DNA from: DASTFP01 sp963744345
Lineage (GTDB): Bacteria > Verrucomicrobiota > Verrucomicrobiia > Chthoniobacterales > Terrimicrobiaceae
DNA length: 64,000 nt
Direction of reading: 5' to 3'
Assembly: GCA_963744345.1 (NCBI GenBank)
Contig: CAVUTD010000017.1
Location: forward strand, 124,001 to 188,000
Under the pieces are notes generated by a model. That model did no database searches, had not been told where the DNA came from, and saw only the letters and a program-made list of their open reading frames with translations. Position 1 is the first letter of the stretch, and every line of letters starts with the position of its first letter. The position numbers and the translations under genes are program-made. Positions 8,292 to 17,629 of this stretch are shown one piece after another.

Positions 8292-10379
8292 ATGACGAAG
8301 CCTGATGAGGATCATGTAAACTGGTTGGTCGAGAACTCCGTGCTGCACAATGCCAAGAAGCTCGCGAGACGTTACGGTGGCCAGGGTCGAATGTGGCGGC
8401 AACCGTTTGCTGAGGCGAGACCGCGGGCTGCATCCGCCCTGGCTTCGGTTTGGTTCACAGCGTACCCGGCCTCGGTTGTGACTCGTCCAGGAGCGACAGT
8501 TTTGCAGACCTTGGGCGATCCGCGTTTATGGGAGACTTTGTCCACCATTGGCGTCCGCGGCGTGCATACCGGACCGATGAAACGCTCGGGCGGCGTTCGC
8601 GGCCGAGACTATACTCCAACGATCGACGGCAACTTCGATCGCATCAGCCTGGAAATCGATCCGGCATTCGGAACTCAAGACGACTTCGTTGCCATGAGCC
8701 GCGCCGCTGCGGCCCACAATGCCGTGGTCATCGATGACGTCATCCCGGCGCATACCGGAAAGGGAGCGGACTATCGCCTCGCTGAGTTGGCTTACGGCGA
8801 ATATCCGGGCATTTACCACATGGTGGCCATCCCCGAGGCAGATTGGGGGTTGCTTCCGCCGGTCGCCCCGGGCCGCGAGGCAGTAAACCTATCTCCGGCA
8901 ACCGTGGATCAGCTCAAGGACAAAGGCTACATCGTTGGCCAGTTGAGACGGGTCATCTTCTTCGAGCCAGGCGTCAAAGAAACGGATTGGAGCGCTACGG
9001 ATGTGATCGTCGGCGTTGATGGCGTCTCCCGTCGCTGGGTGTATTTGCATTACTTCAAGGAAGGCCAGCCTTCCCTCAACTGGCTTGACCCCTCGTTTGC
9101 CGCTCCCCAAATGATTATCGGTGACGCGCTCCACTCGCTCGATGTTCTCGGAGCTCGAATGCTGCGACTCGATGCCAACGGCTTTCTCGGGGTCGAGCGC
9201 CGCGATGATGGACCCGCCTGGTCCGAAGGACATCCACTCTCGATCGTCGGCAATCAACTCATCGCCGGAATGGTGCGCAAATTCGGCGGTTTTACCTTTC
9301 AGGAGCTCAATTTAACCATCGATGACATCGCGGCGATGTCTCAAGGTGGGGCGGATCTCTCCTACGATTTTATCACCCGTCCGGCTTATCATCACGCGCT
9401 CGTCACCGGCGATACAGAGTTTCTGCGCCTGATGTTAAAGACGATGCGCGACTATGGCATTGATCCCGCTTCGCTCATCCACGCGCTGCAAAACCATGAT
9501 GAACTAACGCTGGAACTGGTTCACTTTTGGACCCTTCATGCCAAGGACACTTATACCTTCGGCGGACGAACCTGGACGGGCGATACCTTGCGTGAGCACC
9601 TTCGCGCCACCATGTATGAGCGGTTAACCGGCGACAAGGCCCCCTATAACTTGCGCTTCGTTACCAACGGGGTTGCTTGCACAACCGTGAGCGTGATTGC
9701 CGCCGCTCTCAACATCCGCAGTCTCGATTACCTGACCGAAGCTCAAAAGCGCGATATCCAGCGCCTCCATCTGCTGCTCGTGATGTACAATGCTTTTCAG
9801 CCCGGCGTCTTTGCGCTGTCGGGATGGGATCTTGTGGGCGCTTTGCCGCTTTCCCATCAAGCAGTCGCCTCTCTGATGGCGGACGGCGATACTCGCTGGA
9901 TCGAGCGCGGCGCCTATGATCTCATCAACGCACAACCCGACGCCACAACCTCGCTAGCCGGCTTGCCCAAAGCGGAAACCCTCTACGGCCCGATCGACGA
10001 ACAACTCAAGCGCTCGGACTCCTTTGCCAGCCAGCTGCAGAAGCTTCTTGCCGTTCGCCAAAGCTGCGGCCTTTACGCCAGCCGGCAGGTTCTCGTTCCC
10101 GACGTGACGAGCACCGGATTGCTCATCATGGTTCACGAGCTGCCTGAAGGCAAAGGCACGCAGGTCACGGCGCTCAACTTCGGCCCGTCCCCGATCGACG
10201 AAACGATCAAGATTCCGGGCGCTGAGGCCGGCTCAGTGGTGGATATGATCAACGAAACGATCGATGGCGCTGTGAGCGACGCAGGTGAGCTGCGGGTCAT
10301 GCTCGCCGGCTATGAAGGCAAATCCCTCCGTCTCAGTGGCGTACTCCAAGCCGCGCCTGCGCCGCCAGAAGCCTCTTGA
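8292..10379 (+). CDS. treS: Trehalose synthase (maltose alpha-D-glucosyltransferase), long GH13 type
   Basis: A 695-residue GH13 alpha-amylase-fold enzyme. The catalytic Asp is in ARMLRLDANGFLGVE, the acid/base Glu in FQELNL, and the substrate-binding His-Asp in LQNHDELTLEL. The length and the wording around these motifs fit the long trehalose synthases, known from pseudomonads and actinobacteria, that interconvert maltose and trehalose by intramolecular transglucosylation. No maltokinase domain is fused to it. It is cytoplasmic, with no signal peptide. It ends 13 bp from the end of the convergent glutamate dehydrogenase gene. Together with 4-alpha-glucanotransferase and glycogen phosphorylase elsewhere in the window it suggests glycogen/maltose-derived trehalose. 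Related GH13 hydrolases are the alternative. Confidence 0.75.
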   Translation: MTKPDEDHVNWLVENSVLHNAKKLARRYGGQGRMWRQPFAEARPRAASALASVWFTAYPASVVTRPGATVLQTLGDPRLWETLSTIGVRGVHTGPMKRSGGVRGRDYTPTIDGNFDRISLEIDPAFGTQDDFVAMSRAAAAHNAVVIDDVIPAHTGKGADYRLAELAYGEYPGIYHMVAIPEADWGLLPPVAPGREAVNLSPATVDQLKDKGYIVGQLRRVIFFEPGVKETDWSATDVIVGVDGVSRRWVYLHYFKEGQPSLNWLDPSFAAPQMIIGDALHSLDVLGARMLRLDANGFLGVERRDDGPAWSEGHPLSIVGNQLIAGMVRKFGGFTFQELNLTIDDIAAMSQGGADLSYDFITRPAYHHALVTGDTEFLRLMLKTMRDYGIDPASLIHALQNHDELTLELVHFWTLHAKDTYTFGGRTWTGDTLREHLRATMYERLTGDKAPYNLRFVTNGVACTTVSVIAAALNIRSLDYLTEAQKRDIQRLHLLLVMYNAFQPGVFALSGWDLVGALPLSHQAVASLMADGDTRWIERGAYDLINAQPDATTSLAGLPKAETLYGPIDEQLKRSDSFASQLQKLLAVRQSCGLYASRQVLVPDVTSTGLLIMVHELPEGKGTQVTALNFGPSPIDETIKIPGAEAGSVVDMINETIDGAVSDAGELRVMLAGYEGKSLRLSGVLQAAPAPPEAS

Positions 10380-10392
10380 GCTGCGCTGGGCG

Positions 10393-11679
10393 TCACGGAA
10401 AAAGTCCGCGCGCCTGCCGGGCAGCCAAAACGCGCTCGATACCAATGGAAAGTGCCGACATTCGGTGCGGAATTTTGCGTTCCTTGGAGCGCTTGATCAC
10501 GGCGGTAAAGGCACCGTCGAGAAGGCGGTAAAGTCGATCGGTGATTTCGATGTCTGACCAAAGAAAATTCTGCAGATCCTGCACCCATTCAAAGTAGGAG
10601 ACGATCACTCCGCCGGCATTGCACAAGATATCGGGTATGAGGAAGATCTCTGCCCACCGCTCGTTGAGGATCTTATCGGCCTCCGGTGTGGTTGGCCCAT
10701 TGGCGGCCTCTGCAAGGACACGGCAGCTCAACCGGCCGGCGTTCTCCTCTGTGATGACTTGCTCGACAGCAGCGGGAACCAGAACGTCGCAGGGCAGCGT
10801 GAGGAATTCCTCCGGGGCCACACGTTGGCCCGATGGAAAATCCTGTAATGTGCCGTGCCGGGCGACATGGCGGTCGGCCATCGCCACATCGATTCCTTGT
10901 GGATCATAGATTGCAGCTGTGTGATCGCTTATGCCGATAACCTTCATCCCGGACTTGAAGGCCAGCCCGCCTGCAGTCACCGAGCCGACATTCCCAAATC
11001 CTTGAACGATGGCGGTGCATCGACTCGGTGGTATTTTTAGATGATCGAGCGCACGGTCGATCAGGAAGACGACACCGCGGCCGGTCGCTTCCCGACGACC
11101 GGCGACGCCTCCGAGGGAGACTGGTTTGCCCGTGACGATCTCGCCGAGAGCATATCCCGCATGGACCGAATAAGAATCCATAAACCATGCCATGACCTGC
11201 TCGTTCGTCCCCATATCAGGTCCAAGGATGTCCATCTGAGGGCCTATAAATGGAATGAGCTCCTGCAGATAGCGCCGGGAGACGAGTTCCAGTTCCCGTT
11301 TGGAAAGCTTGAGCGGGTCGACACGCACACCCCCCTTTGCGCCTCCGTAAGGCAGGCCGGTCAGAGCGCACTTCCAGCTCATCCACACGGCTAGTGCAGC
11401 CGACTCTCCGATGGTCAAATGCGGAGAATAGCGCGTTCCTCCCTTGGTCGGCCCCACTGCGAGGTGATGCTGGACACGATAACCGTGAAAAACATCGACG
11501 GTTCCATCATCGCGCGGGATCGGCACCGCAACGGAAACCGCGCGCTTGGGATAAATAATCCGCTCCCGGTGACCCTCTGGGATTTCCAGATAATCGGCCA
11601 GGACTTCGAATTGCCGCTTGGCCATTTGGAAAAGGGGATCGGAATAGATCGGATCGGAGTTATCAAGGGCTTCCGACAT
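10393..11679 (-). CDS. gdhA: Glu/Leu/Phe/Val dehydrogenase, probably glutamate dehydrogenase
   Basis: A 428-residue enzyme of the Glu/Leu/Phe/Val dehydrogenase family, which reversibly deaminates glutamate to 2-oxoglutarate and ammonia with NAD(P). Seen in order: HHLAVGPTKGGTRY, the catalytic Lys block PYGGAKGGVRVDP, the active-site region GPDMGTNEQVMAWF, then the Rossmann fold with VQGFGNVGSVTA and the late AEAANGPTTPEAD and DILCNAGGVIVSYFEW. The length is that of the hexameric NAD-type enzymes. Coenzyme preference cannot be read with certainty. It is followed 13 bp away by the convergent trehalose synthase gene, and its upstream region holds a copy of a dispersed palindromic repeat. Confidence 0.92.
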   Translation of the reverse strand: MSEALDNSDPIYSDPLFQMAKRQFEVLADYLEIPEGHRERIIYPKRAVSVAVPIPRDDGTVDVFHGYRVQHHLAVGPTKGGTRYSPHLTIGESAALAVWMSWKCALTGLPYGGAKGGVRVDPLKLSKRELELVSRRYLQELIPFIGPQMDILGPDMGTNEQVMAWFMDSYSVHAGYALGEIVTGKPVSLGGVAGRREATGRGVVFLIDRALDHLKIPPSRCTAIVQGFGNVGSVTAGGLAFKSGMKVIGISDHTAAIYDPQGIDVAMADRHVARHGTLQDFPSGQRVAPEEFLTLPCDVLVPAAVEQVITEENAGRLSCRVLAEAANGPTTPEADKILNERWAEIFLIPDILCNAGGVIVSYFEWVQDLQNFLWSDIEITDRLYRLLDGAFTAVIKRSKERKIPHRMSALSIGIERVLAARQARGLFP

Positions 11680-11772
11680 AAGCTCTCAGCCTATCTCGAT
11701 TGCCCCTCCAGGCGACGGAAAAAGTCGGCCCTTCCCTGGACCTCGTCTCTCGCCACGCCACACGATTCAAAA

Positions 11773-12005
11773 TGGCGTCTCGCCGAACGAGGTTTTTTCC
11801 GGCGGGACGCCGGTCCTGGAGTCTTCGGCCGTGCCATGGCGATTCGGAGCTACGCCGCAGTCTTTCCTGCAATTTGGATCGTAAATTGGGGACGCTCGCG
11901 AAAGATGGCGATGCTACGCTCCGGCGCTGCCACATCCGGAAACTTCCTATGCGAGCCGCTCTGACGCGTGCAGGACAAATTGCATGCGGGGACGCGTCCG
12001 CTCCC
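11773..12005. repeat. Dispersed palindromic intergenic repeat, copy B (fills most of the gdhA upstream gap)
   Basis: The 342-bp gap between gdhA and the DUF4383 gene has no gene. At 11773-11813 lies a 41-bp block starting TGGCGTCTCGCCGAAC and ending in a CCGGCGGGACGCCGG palindrome. It matches, in the opposite orientation, 63483-63523. A second block, GCGGGGACGCGTCCGCTCCC (11986-12005), matches 63534-63553 at 18 of 20 bases in the same orientation. The copies share modules but not spacing, as expected of a decaying repeat family. Confidence 0.65.
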
Positions 12006-12021
12006 GTCCCGACGCGATTAC

Positions 12022-12402
12022 TCAGGTTGTCGCGCGATGCTCCACAAATTTCCTGGCGAAGCCGAGGTACAGAGATACCGCGGCTACGATCACGTGGAAA
12101 CAAGCATCTGCCAGGTTGTTGGCGATCAGCCCAAGGATGTGCCGATCACCGGCCATGAAGCCGAGAAGGGCGACCAAACCATAGATGATTCCGAAAACCT
12201 GGAAGAACAGTTGCGATGCCCGAATGCCCGTGTACGCGGCCAGTAACGCCACCACACCTGTAATCAGATGGACGACATTGTGTGCAGCATTCACATGCAG
12301 AACGCCGAGCAACATTCCATTTGGAGCAGCCGCGGGTATGAACCCGAGCAGCCCGGCCAGGAGGAAAGCCGCGCCAAAAATGATGGCGGCTATCTTCAAC
12401 AT
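12022..12402 (-). CDS. DUF4383 family membrane protein
   Basis: A 126-residue protein with four hydrophobic helices (about residues 5-24, 45-60, 66-85, 95-115). The pattern HVNAAHNVVHLITGVVALL and the later Phe/His-containing helix are typical of DUF4383 proteins, whose function is unknown. It has no obvious partner, lying alone between the dipeptidase and glutamate dehydrogenase on the same strand with a repeat-filled gap downstream. A purine-rich AGGAAAGGA stretch about 10 bases before the ATG supports the start. Confidence 0.75.
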   Translation of the reverse strand: MLKIAAIIFGAAFLLAGLLGFIPAAAPNGMLLGVLHVNAAHNVVHLITGVVALLAAYTGIRASQLFFQVFGIIYGLVALLGFMAGDRHILGLIANNLADACFHVIVAAVSLYLGFARKFVEHRATT

Positions 12403-12537
12403 AACTACACGTCCTTTCCTAAGAGAAAATAATCCAAACCGTCGCTAACTCAAGGGCGCGGGGCGCAAGGCGCCCGATCAAGGTCACTGGCTCGCCGGTC
12501 TGGTTGTTTAGGAAATTCCAGCTCACAGGCGGCGATG

Positions 12538-13254
12538 TCATTGCGCAGACAGTGCGTTTCGGCCTGGCTGAGCCAAGTTTTCAAAGGGGATGTCGAGGAC
12601 CGGGTAATTCTCCCATCCTGCGAAATCGTAGTGCCACCATTCGAAAGGAAACGGGATGAAATTGTGCTTCTTCATGATGGCCTCGAGCTTGAAGCTGTTG
12701 CTGCGCTCCTCGTCCGTCCATTGGATGGAAAACCGATGAGCTTTCCCGGAAAAGTCGTCATAGGCAGTGGGCATCTTGAGCTCGTTCCCCAGCCGATCAA
12801 CAAGGGTCACGTCGACGGCTGTGCCGCGAGTGTGCTTGCCCTTGCTCTTTCTGGGATCGGAGACGTAGCGTGCGTCAGGCCGTGACGTCCACATCTTCTT
12901 CTGCACAGAAAAGGGGCGATATCCGTCGAAAATCTTCAAGGCGAGACCTTCTGAGCTGAGGTCCTCCTGTACTTTCTGCAACGCTGCCGCTACCTCCCTG
13001 TGCACAAAGGCAGTGGGAAATGGATAAAGAACTTGGCCGGTGAAATTGCACATCGTCGCGTAGCGGATTTCCTGCAGCAGAGGTGGCTGAATCATTCCCA
13101 CGTTGACGAGATTGTGCTCAAAATGCGCCGCCGCGGGTGCTGCAACGTCGGATTGCTGTGCTTGACACAGAAAAACCATGCAGTTGCTCCACAACCAAAA
13201 GCAAATCGCTTTCATCTTCCGCCCAGCCTGGCAGTTGATCGGCTTTGCCCGCAC
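12538..13254 (-). CDS. ddpX: Exported D-alanyl-D-alanine dipeptidase (VanX/DdpX type, M15D)
   Basis: A 238-residue zinc dipeptidase that cleaves D-Ala-D-Ala. Zinc-site motifs are SKGKHTRGTAVDVTL (the S-x-H-x-x-G-x-A-x-D motif of M15 enzymes) and the C-terminal EWWHYDF (E-x-W-H). The block FDGYRPFSVQKKMW carries the conserved Arg of VanX-type enzymes. The N-terminus is hydrophobic with Cys residues (FWLWSNCMVFLCQAQQ), which suggests export, possibly as a lipoprotein. The GTG at 13254 gives the full frame; ATG 13215 is an alternative start that places this signal at the very N-terminus and may be correct. No vanA/vanH or dpp genes are nearby, so a role in peptidoglycan recycling is more likely than glycopeptide resistance. 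Confidence 0.85.
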   Translation of the reverse strand: MRAKPINCQAGRKMKAICFWLWSNCMVFLCQAQQSDVAAPAAAHFEHNLVNVGMIQPPLLQEIRYATMCNFTGQVLYPFPTAFVHREVAAALQKVQEDLSSEGLALKIFDGYRPFSVQKKMWTSRPDARYVSDPRKSKGKHTRGTAVDVTLVDRLGNELKMPTAYDDFSGKAHRFSIQWTDEERSNSFKLEAIMKKHNFIPFPFEWWHYDFAGWENYPVLDIPFENLAQPGRNALSAQ

Positions 13255-13471
13255 AAGCTGTCGCTTAAAAGCATCGTGGATGAGCTGTAAAGACTATTGA
13301 TGAGTAGATTGGGCAACCCTCAGCCATCAAGGAGAGAAAATCTGCTTCGGCTTCAGCCGAGCGACTGCGGAGAACCAAGGCGCCCTCGATCTGACGGACA
13401 CGGCTGCGCCTTGCGGCAGTGCTTCGTGCGGTCTATGGTCGCTCCTCCTTGTTAATCAAACTTCGCATTCC

Positions 13472-14257
13472 ATGGACCGCCTTCTGCTCATTGCGGCGAC
13501 GCTTTGCTTTCTGACGAGCTTCGGCTATACGTGGTATTCGCTCGGCAGAGGGCGTTTCGGACCCGGTCGCGTTAACTTTGTGACGATTCTTGCGGGCTTC
13601 GCTTTTCAGTCCGCTTTTCTCTATGTTCGTGGCAAAGCCGAAGCCTCCTGCCCTCTCAACAGTCTCTTCGATGTGCTTATCTTCCAGAGCTGGTCTCTGG
13701 TGCTCACCTATTTGATCGTCGGACCGGCGTACAGGCTTTCTCTGCTTGGCGCATTTACCGCGCCTTTCGCCCTGTTGCTTATGCTAGTTGCGCTGATTGC
13801 GCCGATTGACCAAGCTCTGGTCAGGCGGCCGGGAATAAACCCCTGGGTCGAAACGCACGCGGCGCTCTCCATCATCGCCTACGGCGCTTTCGGTCTCTCC
13901 AGCGTGGCCGCTATCATGTACCTTATTCAAGAGCGCCAACTCAAATCGCGAAAGGCTTCCTCCTTGCTCTACAGCCTTCCACCTATCAATGATCTTGCGG
14001 CGGCGATCGGGCGGCTCATGGGCTTCGGCCTTGTCCTGCTCACAATCAGTTTTGCCGCCGGCTTCATCAGCCAGATGCCGGTTAACACTCTAAAGTTTTG
14101 GACCTCAGCGGCAATCTGGATCAGCTATGGGACGATGGTCCTGATGTATAGGATACATTCGCTTGCTCCGAAGCGGCTCGCGGAGTTATCAATTGTGGTG
14201 TTCGCGGTTGCGCTCATTACGCTGCCTGGCATCCAATACCTCTCCTCAAGGCCATGA
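13472..14257 (+). CDS. HemX/CcsA-like cytochrome c assembly membrane protein
   Basis: A 261-residue protein with about eight predicted membrane helices. The conserved block is WVETHAALSIIAYGAFGLS (about residues 127-145), where the His and surrounding residues resemble the haem-handling core of CcsA/CcmC/HemX proteins. A tryptophan-rich WWD motif is not present in full, which favours the HemX-like branch often placed directly before hemA. The stop overlaps the hemA start in an ATGA, so the two are translationally coupled. HemX in Bacillus lowers the cellular level of HemA; whether that applies here is inference. No clear ribosome binding site was seen before 13472. Confidence 0.8.
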   Translation: MDRLLLIAATLCFLTSFGYTWYSLGRGRFGPGRVNFVTILAGFAFQSAFLYVRGKAEASCPLNSLFDVLIFQSWSLVLTYLIVGPAYRLSLLGAFTAPFALLLMLVALIAPIDQALVRRPGINPWVETHAALSIIAYGAFGLSSVAAIMYLIQERQLKSRKASSLLYSLPPINDLAAAIGRLMGFGLVLLTISFAAGFISQMPVNTLKFWTSAAIWISYGTMVLMYRIHSLAPKRLAELSIVVFAVALITLPGIQYLSSRP

Positions 14258-15277
14258 ACATCCTTTGCGCCGGTCTCAATCACCAGAGCGCGTCGCTGGA
14301 GCTGCGTGAGAAGTTTGCCGTGAGCGGGCACGGGATGGAGGAGGCTCTCTCTGCCGTTCGTCAGATCGATGGGCTCACCGGCGCCGTCATCCTCTCGACC
14401 TGTAACCGTGTGGAATTTTATGCCGCCAGCTTGTGTCCGGTGCGCGCTTTCGACTCGTTGCAAACCCTTCTCTGGGAGCGCACTGGCGTTGAAGCGCCGC
14501 TCTATTTTCACGATACTCCCCGAAGCGTTCGCCACCTCTTCCGTGTCGCAAGTGGTCTGGACTCGATGGTCGTGGGCGAAACCGAGATTCTGGGACAGGT
14601 CAAGAGGGCTTATACCACCGCCGCGGAACTTGGCGCGACAAGCCGCCATTTGAACAAACTCTTCCAGCAGGCCTTTCGCGTGGCAAAGCACGTGCGCAGT
14701 ACCGACCCAGATCACTCGCGGTGCGACTTCGGTCGGCGCGGTCGCGGTGGAGCTCGCCGGTAAGATCTTCGGTGATCTCACCGGTCGTAGAGTGATGATC
14801 CTGGGAGCTGGAGAGACGAGCGAGCGAACCGCGCGAAGCCTCGTCTCACGCGGAGTCAAGACAGTCATCGTTTCGAATCGGACCTTCGATCGCGCGGCAA
14901 AGCTCGCGGCAGAGATCGGCGGTCTCGCAATCCATTTCGATCATTGGCAAAATGCCTTCGCGGATATTGATATCTTAGTCTGCTCTACCGGGGCACCTCA
15001 CACCGTCATTACGCGCGAAAAGCTTGCTCCGATGATGCGTGAACGCGCTGGCAAACCGCTCTTTGTGATTGACCTTGCCGTGCCGCGGGACGCCGATCCG
15101 GCGATCAACGAGCTCGACGGCATATTTCTCTACGATATCGATTCGCTCGAGGGGATTGTTCGCCAATCGTTGGAAGTGCGTCGAAGCGAAATCCTGCGCT
15201 GCGAGCAAATGATTGCCGATCATGTGGGGGCGTTCGTCTCCTGGCTGCGGCGTCACCATGAGTTCACGCTGAGATGA
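14254..15277 (+). CDS. hemA: Glutamyl-tRNA reductase, interrupted by one frameshift at about 14704
   Basis: HemA reduces glutamyl-tRNA to glutamate-1-semialdehyde, the first step of C5 tetrapyrrole synthesis. The N-terminal part carries LNHQSASLELREKFA, the catalytic Cys in STCNRVEF, and SGLDSMVVGETEILGQVK. The second part carries the Rossmann block RRVMILGAGETSERTARSL and later VIDLAVPRDADP. The frame changes at about 14704, where one extra base in GTACCGACCCAG disrupts it. Without that base the text reads RSTTQITRGATSVGAVAVELAGK, exactly the expected continuity. The repaired protein would have about 340 residues. Because haem synthesis should be essential and the neighbouring operon genes are intact, a read or assembly error is the simplest explanation. 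Its start overlaps the HemX-like gene by four bases. Confidence 0.9.
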
Positions 15278-15329
15278 AATCGCGGGACGGACGAAGTTCT
15301 GAGCGCCTGAGCGAGCATCTCTAGGGATT

Positions 15330-16130
15330 GTGGATCGCCTCGTCCTTGGAACCCGCGGCAGCGATCTTGCACTCGCCCAGGCACGCATTGTCACGGAAAA
15401 GCTTCGTGCGGTTCATGCCAGGCTCGCGATCAACATAAAGGTTATCAAGACGACCGGAGACAAGCGTCTTGACTTGAGCCTATCCGGATCTCTTGAACGA
15501 GGCCTCTTCACCAAAGAGCTCGAACAGGCGCTGTTGGGCGGAGAGATCGACGCTGCCGTCCACAGCTTGAAAGACCTGCCCACGGACCAACCCGACGATC
15601 TTGTCTTCGGAGCAATCCTCGAACGGGCAGACTCGTCGGATGTTCTCGTTTCGAAGCATCCTGGTGGCCTGGCCGGGCTCCCGATCGGCGCGGCGATCGC
15701 GACTTCCAGTCCACGCCGTCAGGTGCAGCTCCTGCTCTTGCGTGAGGACCTGCGAATTGTTGAGATTCGCGGCAACGTGCCCAGCCGCTTACGAAAGCTC
15801 TCTGGAGACCGTTCCCTGGAGGGCTTGCTCCTGGCCAAGGCCGGATTGGACCGGCTCGGTCATCAATTCGTTCCGCCAGGCCTTTACATCGCGGTCGTCG
15901 AACAAATTCTTCCAGCTCCCGGCCAGGGGGCCATCGCGGTTGAATGCCGCAAGTCCGATGTCGCAGCTATAGAACTCCTCCAGGCCATCCACGATGAGAC
16001 CACCGCTCTTTGCGTTTCGGCTGAGCGCGACTTCCTGCGAGCGCAGGGGGGCGGCTGTCATGTGGCGATCGGGGCACGGGCGACCTTCCAGGATGGGAAA
16101 GTAATCCTTCGCACCTTCCCGCCTTCGTGA
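15330..16130 (+). CDS. hemC: Hydroxymethylbilane synthase (porphobilinogen deaminase), C-terminally short
   Basis: A 266-residue enzyme that polymerises four porphobilinogens. It starts with GTG at LVLGTRGSDLALAQ. Family blocks present are TTGDKRLD, GLFTKELEQAL, DAAVHSLKDLPT, ATSSPRRQ, EIRGNVPSRL, PAPGQGAIAVE, and GGGCHVAIGA with the Cys that binds the dipyrromethane cofactor. Most HemC proteins run to about 310 residues, but this one stops about 20 residues after that Cys. Most of the small third domain is therefore missing. The stop overlaps the start of the next gene as GTGA, so the arrangement looks stable and is not obviously an indel. The enzyme core is complete. Confidence 0.92.
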   Translation: MDRLVLGTRGSDLALAQARIVTEKLRAVHARLAINIKVIKTTGDKRLDLSLSGSLERGLFTKELEQALLGGEIDAAVHSLKDLPTDQPDDLVFGAILERADSSDVLVSKHPGGLAGLPIGAAIATSSPRRQVQLLLLREDLRIVEIRGNVPSRLRKLSGDRSLEGLLLAKAGLDRLGHQFVPPGLYIAVVEQILPAPGQGAIAVECRKSDVAAIELLQAIHDETTALCVSAERDFLRAQGGGCHVAIGARATFQDGKVILRTFPPS

Positions 16131-17629
16131 AATCTGGGATTTGTTATCTGGTGGGGGCTGGGCCGGGCGATCCAGGCCTTTTGACCCTGAAAGGGCGCGC
16201 CTGTCTCGAGGGTGCGGATGTTGTCATTTACGACTACCTCTGCAATCCCGCGCTCCTCAAATGGGCGCCTGATTCGTCGCAAAAAATTTACGTCGGAAAG
16301 AAGGCTGGATCCCATGCGCTTTCACAGGAGGACATTAACGCCTTGCTCGTTGAGCAAACCCGCACAGGTAAGATTGTCGTGCGACTTAAAGGCGGGGACC
16401 CGTTTCTCTTTGGCCGCGGCGGGGAGGAAGCCGAGGCGCTGGCCGAAGCATCCTGCCCGTTTGAGGTCGTTCCGGGGGTGACCTCAGCCATCGCCGGTCC
16501 GGCCTATGCCGGCATCCCGGTCACTCATCGCGCGCACAATTCCGTCTTGACCATCTTCACTGGACACGAAGAACCGGGCAAGCCGGAGTCCTCGCTGGAC
16601 TACCAGGCGATCGCTCGCGCGCCAGGAACGAAGGTCATGCTCATGGGAGTGGAAAAACTGAACGCCATCACCGCCGAGCTACTTTCAGCGGGAATGCCCT
16701 CCCAAACTCCAGTCGGCCTTGTGCGATGGGCCACGACCGGAGCGCAGGAGACCGTCGCTGGCACGCTTGAGAATATCGCCCAACGCGTCCAGGAGACCGA
16801 TTTCAAACCGCCTGCGGTGGCGATCTTCGGCCAGGTGGTTGCCCTTCGAGAAAAGCTGAACTGGTTTGAGACGCTCTCGCTGTTCGGTAAGCGCATTGCG
16901 GTGACCCGAACCCGCAAACAAGCGGGGGAATTCGTTGATCGTCTACGCGCCCTGGGTGCGGACGCCTTCGAGTTGCCCACCATCCGCATCGAGCCCCCTC
17001 CCAACAAGCGAGAGTTTTACGAACTGGTGGCTGATTCTCATATCTATGAATGGATCATCTTCACGAGCCCGAACGGCGTTGACGCCTTCTTTAGGGCATT
17101 CTTCGAGATTTACCGTGATGCTCGCGATCTGGGGTGCGCCCGGATCGCAGCCATTGGACCAGCCACCGCGGAACGCGTGCGCAGCTACCGCTTTCAGGTG
17201 GACGTACAGCCGGAGAAATACGTCGCCGAAGCGATCATCGAGGCTTTGCAAAACGAGACAAGCGTGGAAAACCTCAAGTTCCTTCTCGCGCGTGCAGAGG
17301 GTGCTCGCGAGATGCTGGCGCAAGAACTTACGCGTCTTGGGGCCATTGTGGACGAGGCCGTCGCCTATCGAACGGTGCCGGAAACCGACGATGTGACCGG
17401 TGGAATCCAGCGCTTTCGTGACGAAGGTGCCGATATGATCACTTTCACGAGCTCCTCCACCGTGGAAAACTTCCTGGCGCTCAAGTTACCGATGCCCGGA
17501 AGGATAAAAACCGCGAGCATAGGACCCATCACATCCAAGGCGATGCGCGCGCATGGTCTGAAGGTGGACGTGGAAGCAAAACAGCACGACATCCCGGGCC
17601 TCCTGGAGGCAATCACCAAATATTGGTAG
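16127..17629 (+). CDS. Fused uroporphyrinogen-III C-methyltransferase / uroporphyrinogen-III synthase (CobA-HemD)
   Basis: A 500-residue two-domain enzyme. Residues 1 to about 245 are an SAM-dependent uroporphyrinogen-III methyltransferase (SUMT/CobA): VGAGPGDPGLLTLKG, VVIYDYL, RLKGGDPFLFGRGGEE and PFEVVPGVTSAIAGPAYAGIPVTHR. Residues from about 250 are a HemD-type uroporphyrinogen-III synthase: GKRIAVTRTRKQAGEFVDRL, IIFTSPNGVDAFF, AAIGPATAERV and MITFTSSSTVENFL. The fusion both closes the tetrapyrrole ring and methylates it towards sirohaem or cobalamin. It follows hemC with a GTGA overlap and ends the haem operon as visible here; hemB is not in the window. The GTG start at 16127 is supported by the overlap and by the conserved N-terminus a few residues later. 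Confidence 0.93.
   Translation: MKSGICYLVGAGPGDPGLLTLKGRACLEGADVVIYDYLCNPALLKWAPDSSQKIYVGKKAGSHALSQEDINALLVEQTRTGKIVVRLKGGDPFLFGRGGEEAEALAEASCPFEVVPGVTSAIAGPAYAGIPVTHRAHNSVLTIFTGHEEPGKPESSLDYQAIARAPGTKVMLMGVEKLNAITAELLSAGMPSQTPVGLVRWATTGAQETVAGTLENIAQRVQETDFKPPAVAIFGQVVALREKLNWFETLSLFGKRIAVTRTRKQAGEFVDRLRALGADAFELPTIRIEPPPNKREFYELVADSHIYEWIIFTSPNGVDAFFRAFFEIYRDARDLGCARIAAIGPATAERVRSYRFQVDVQPEKYVAEAIIEALQNETSVENLKFLLARAEGAREMLAQELTRLGAIVDEAVAYRTVPETDDVTGGIQRFRDEGADMITFTSSSTVENFLALKLPMPGRIKTASIGPITSKAMRAHGLKVDVEAKQHDIPGLLEAITKYW

Noticed and set aside
8117..8305. Small plus-strand frame before trehalose synthase
   Set aside because: It is Arg/Thr-rich with no family resemblance and overlaps both neighbours; nothing supports translation.
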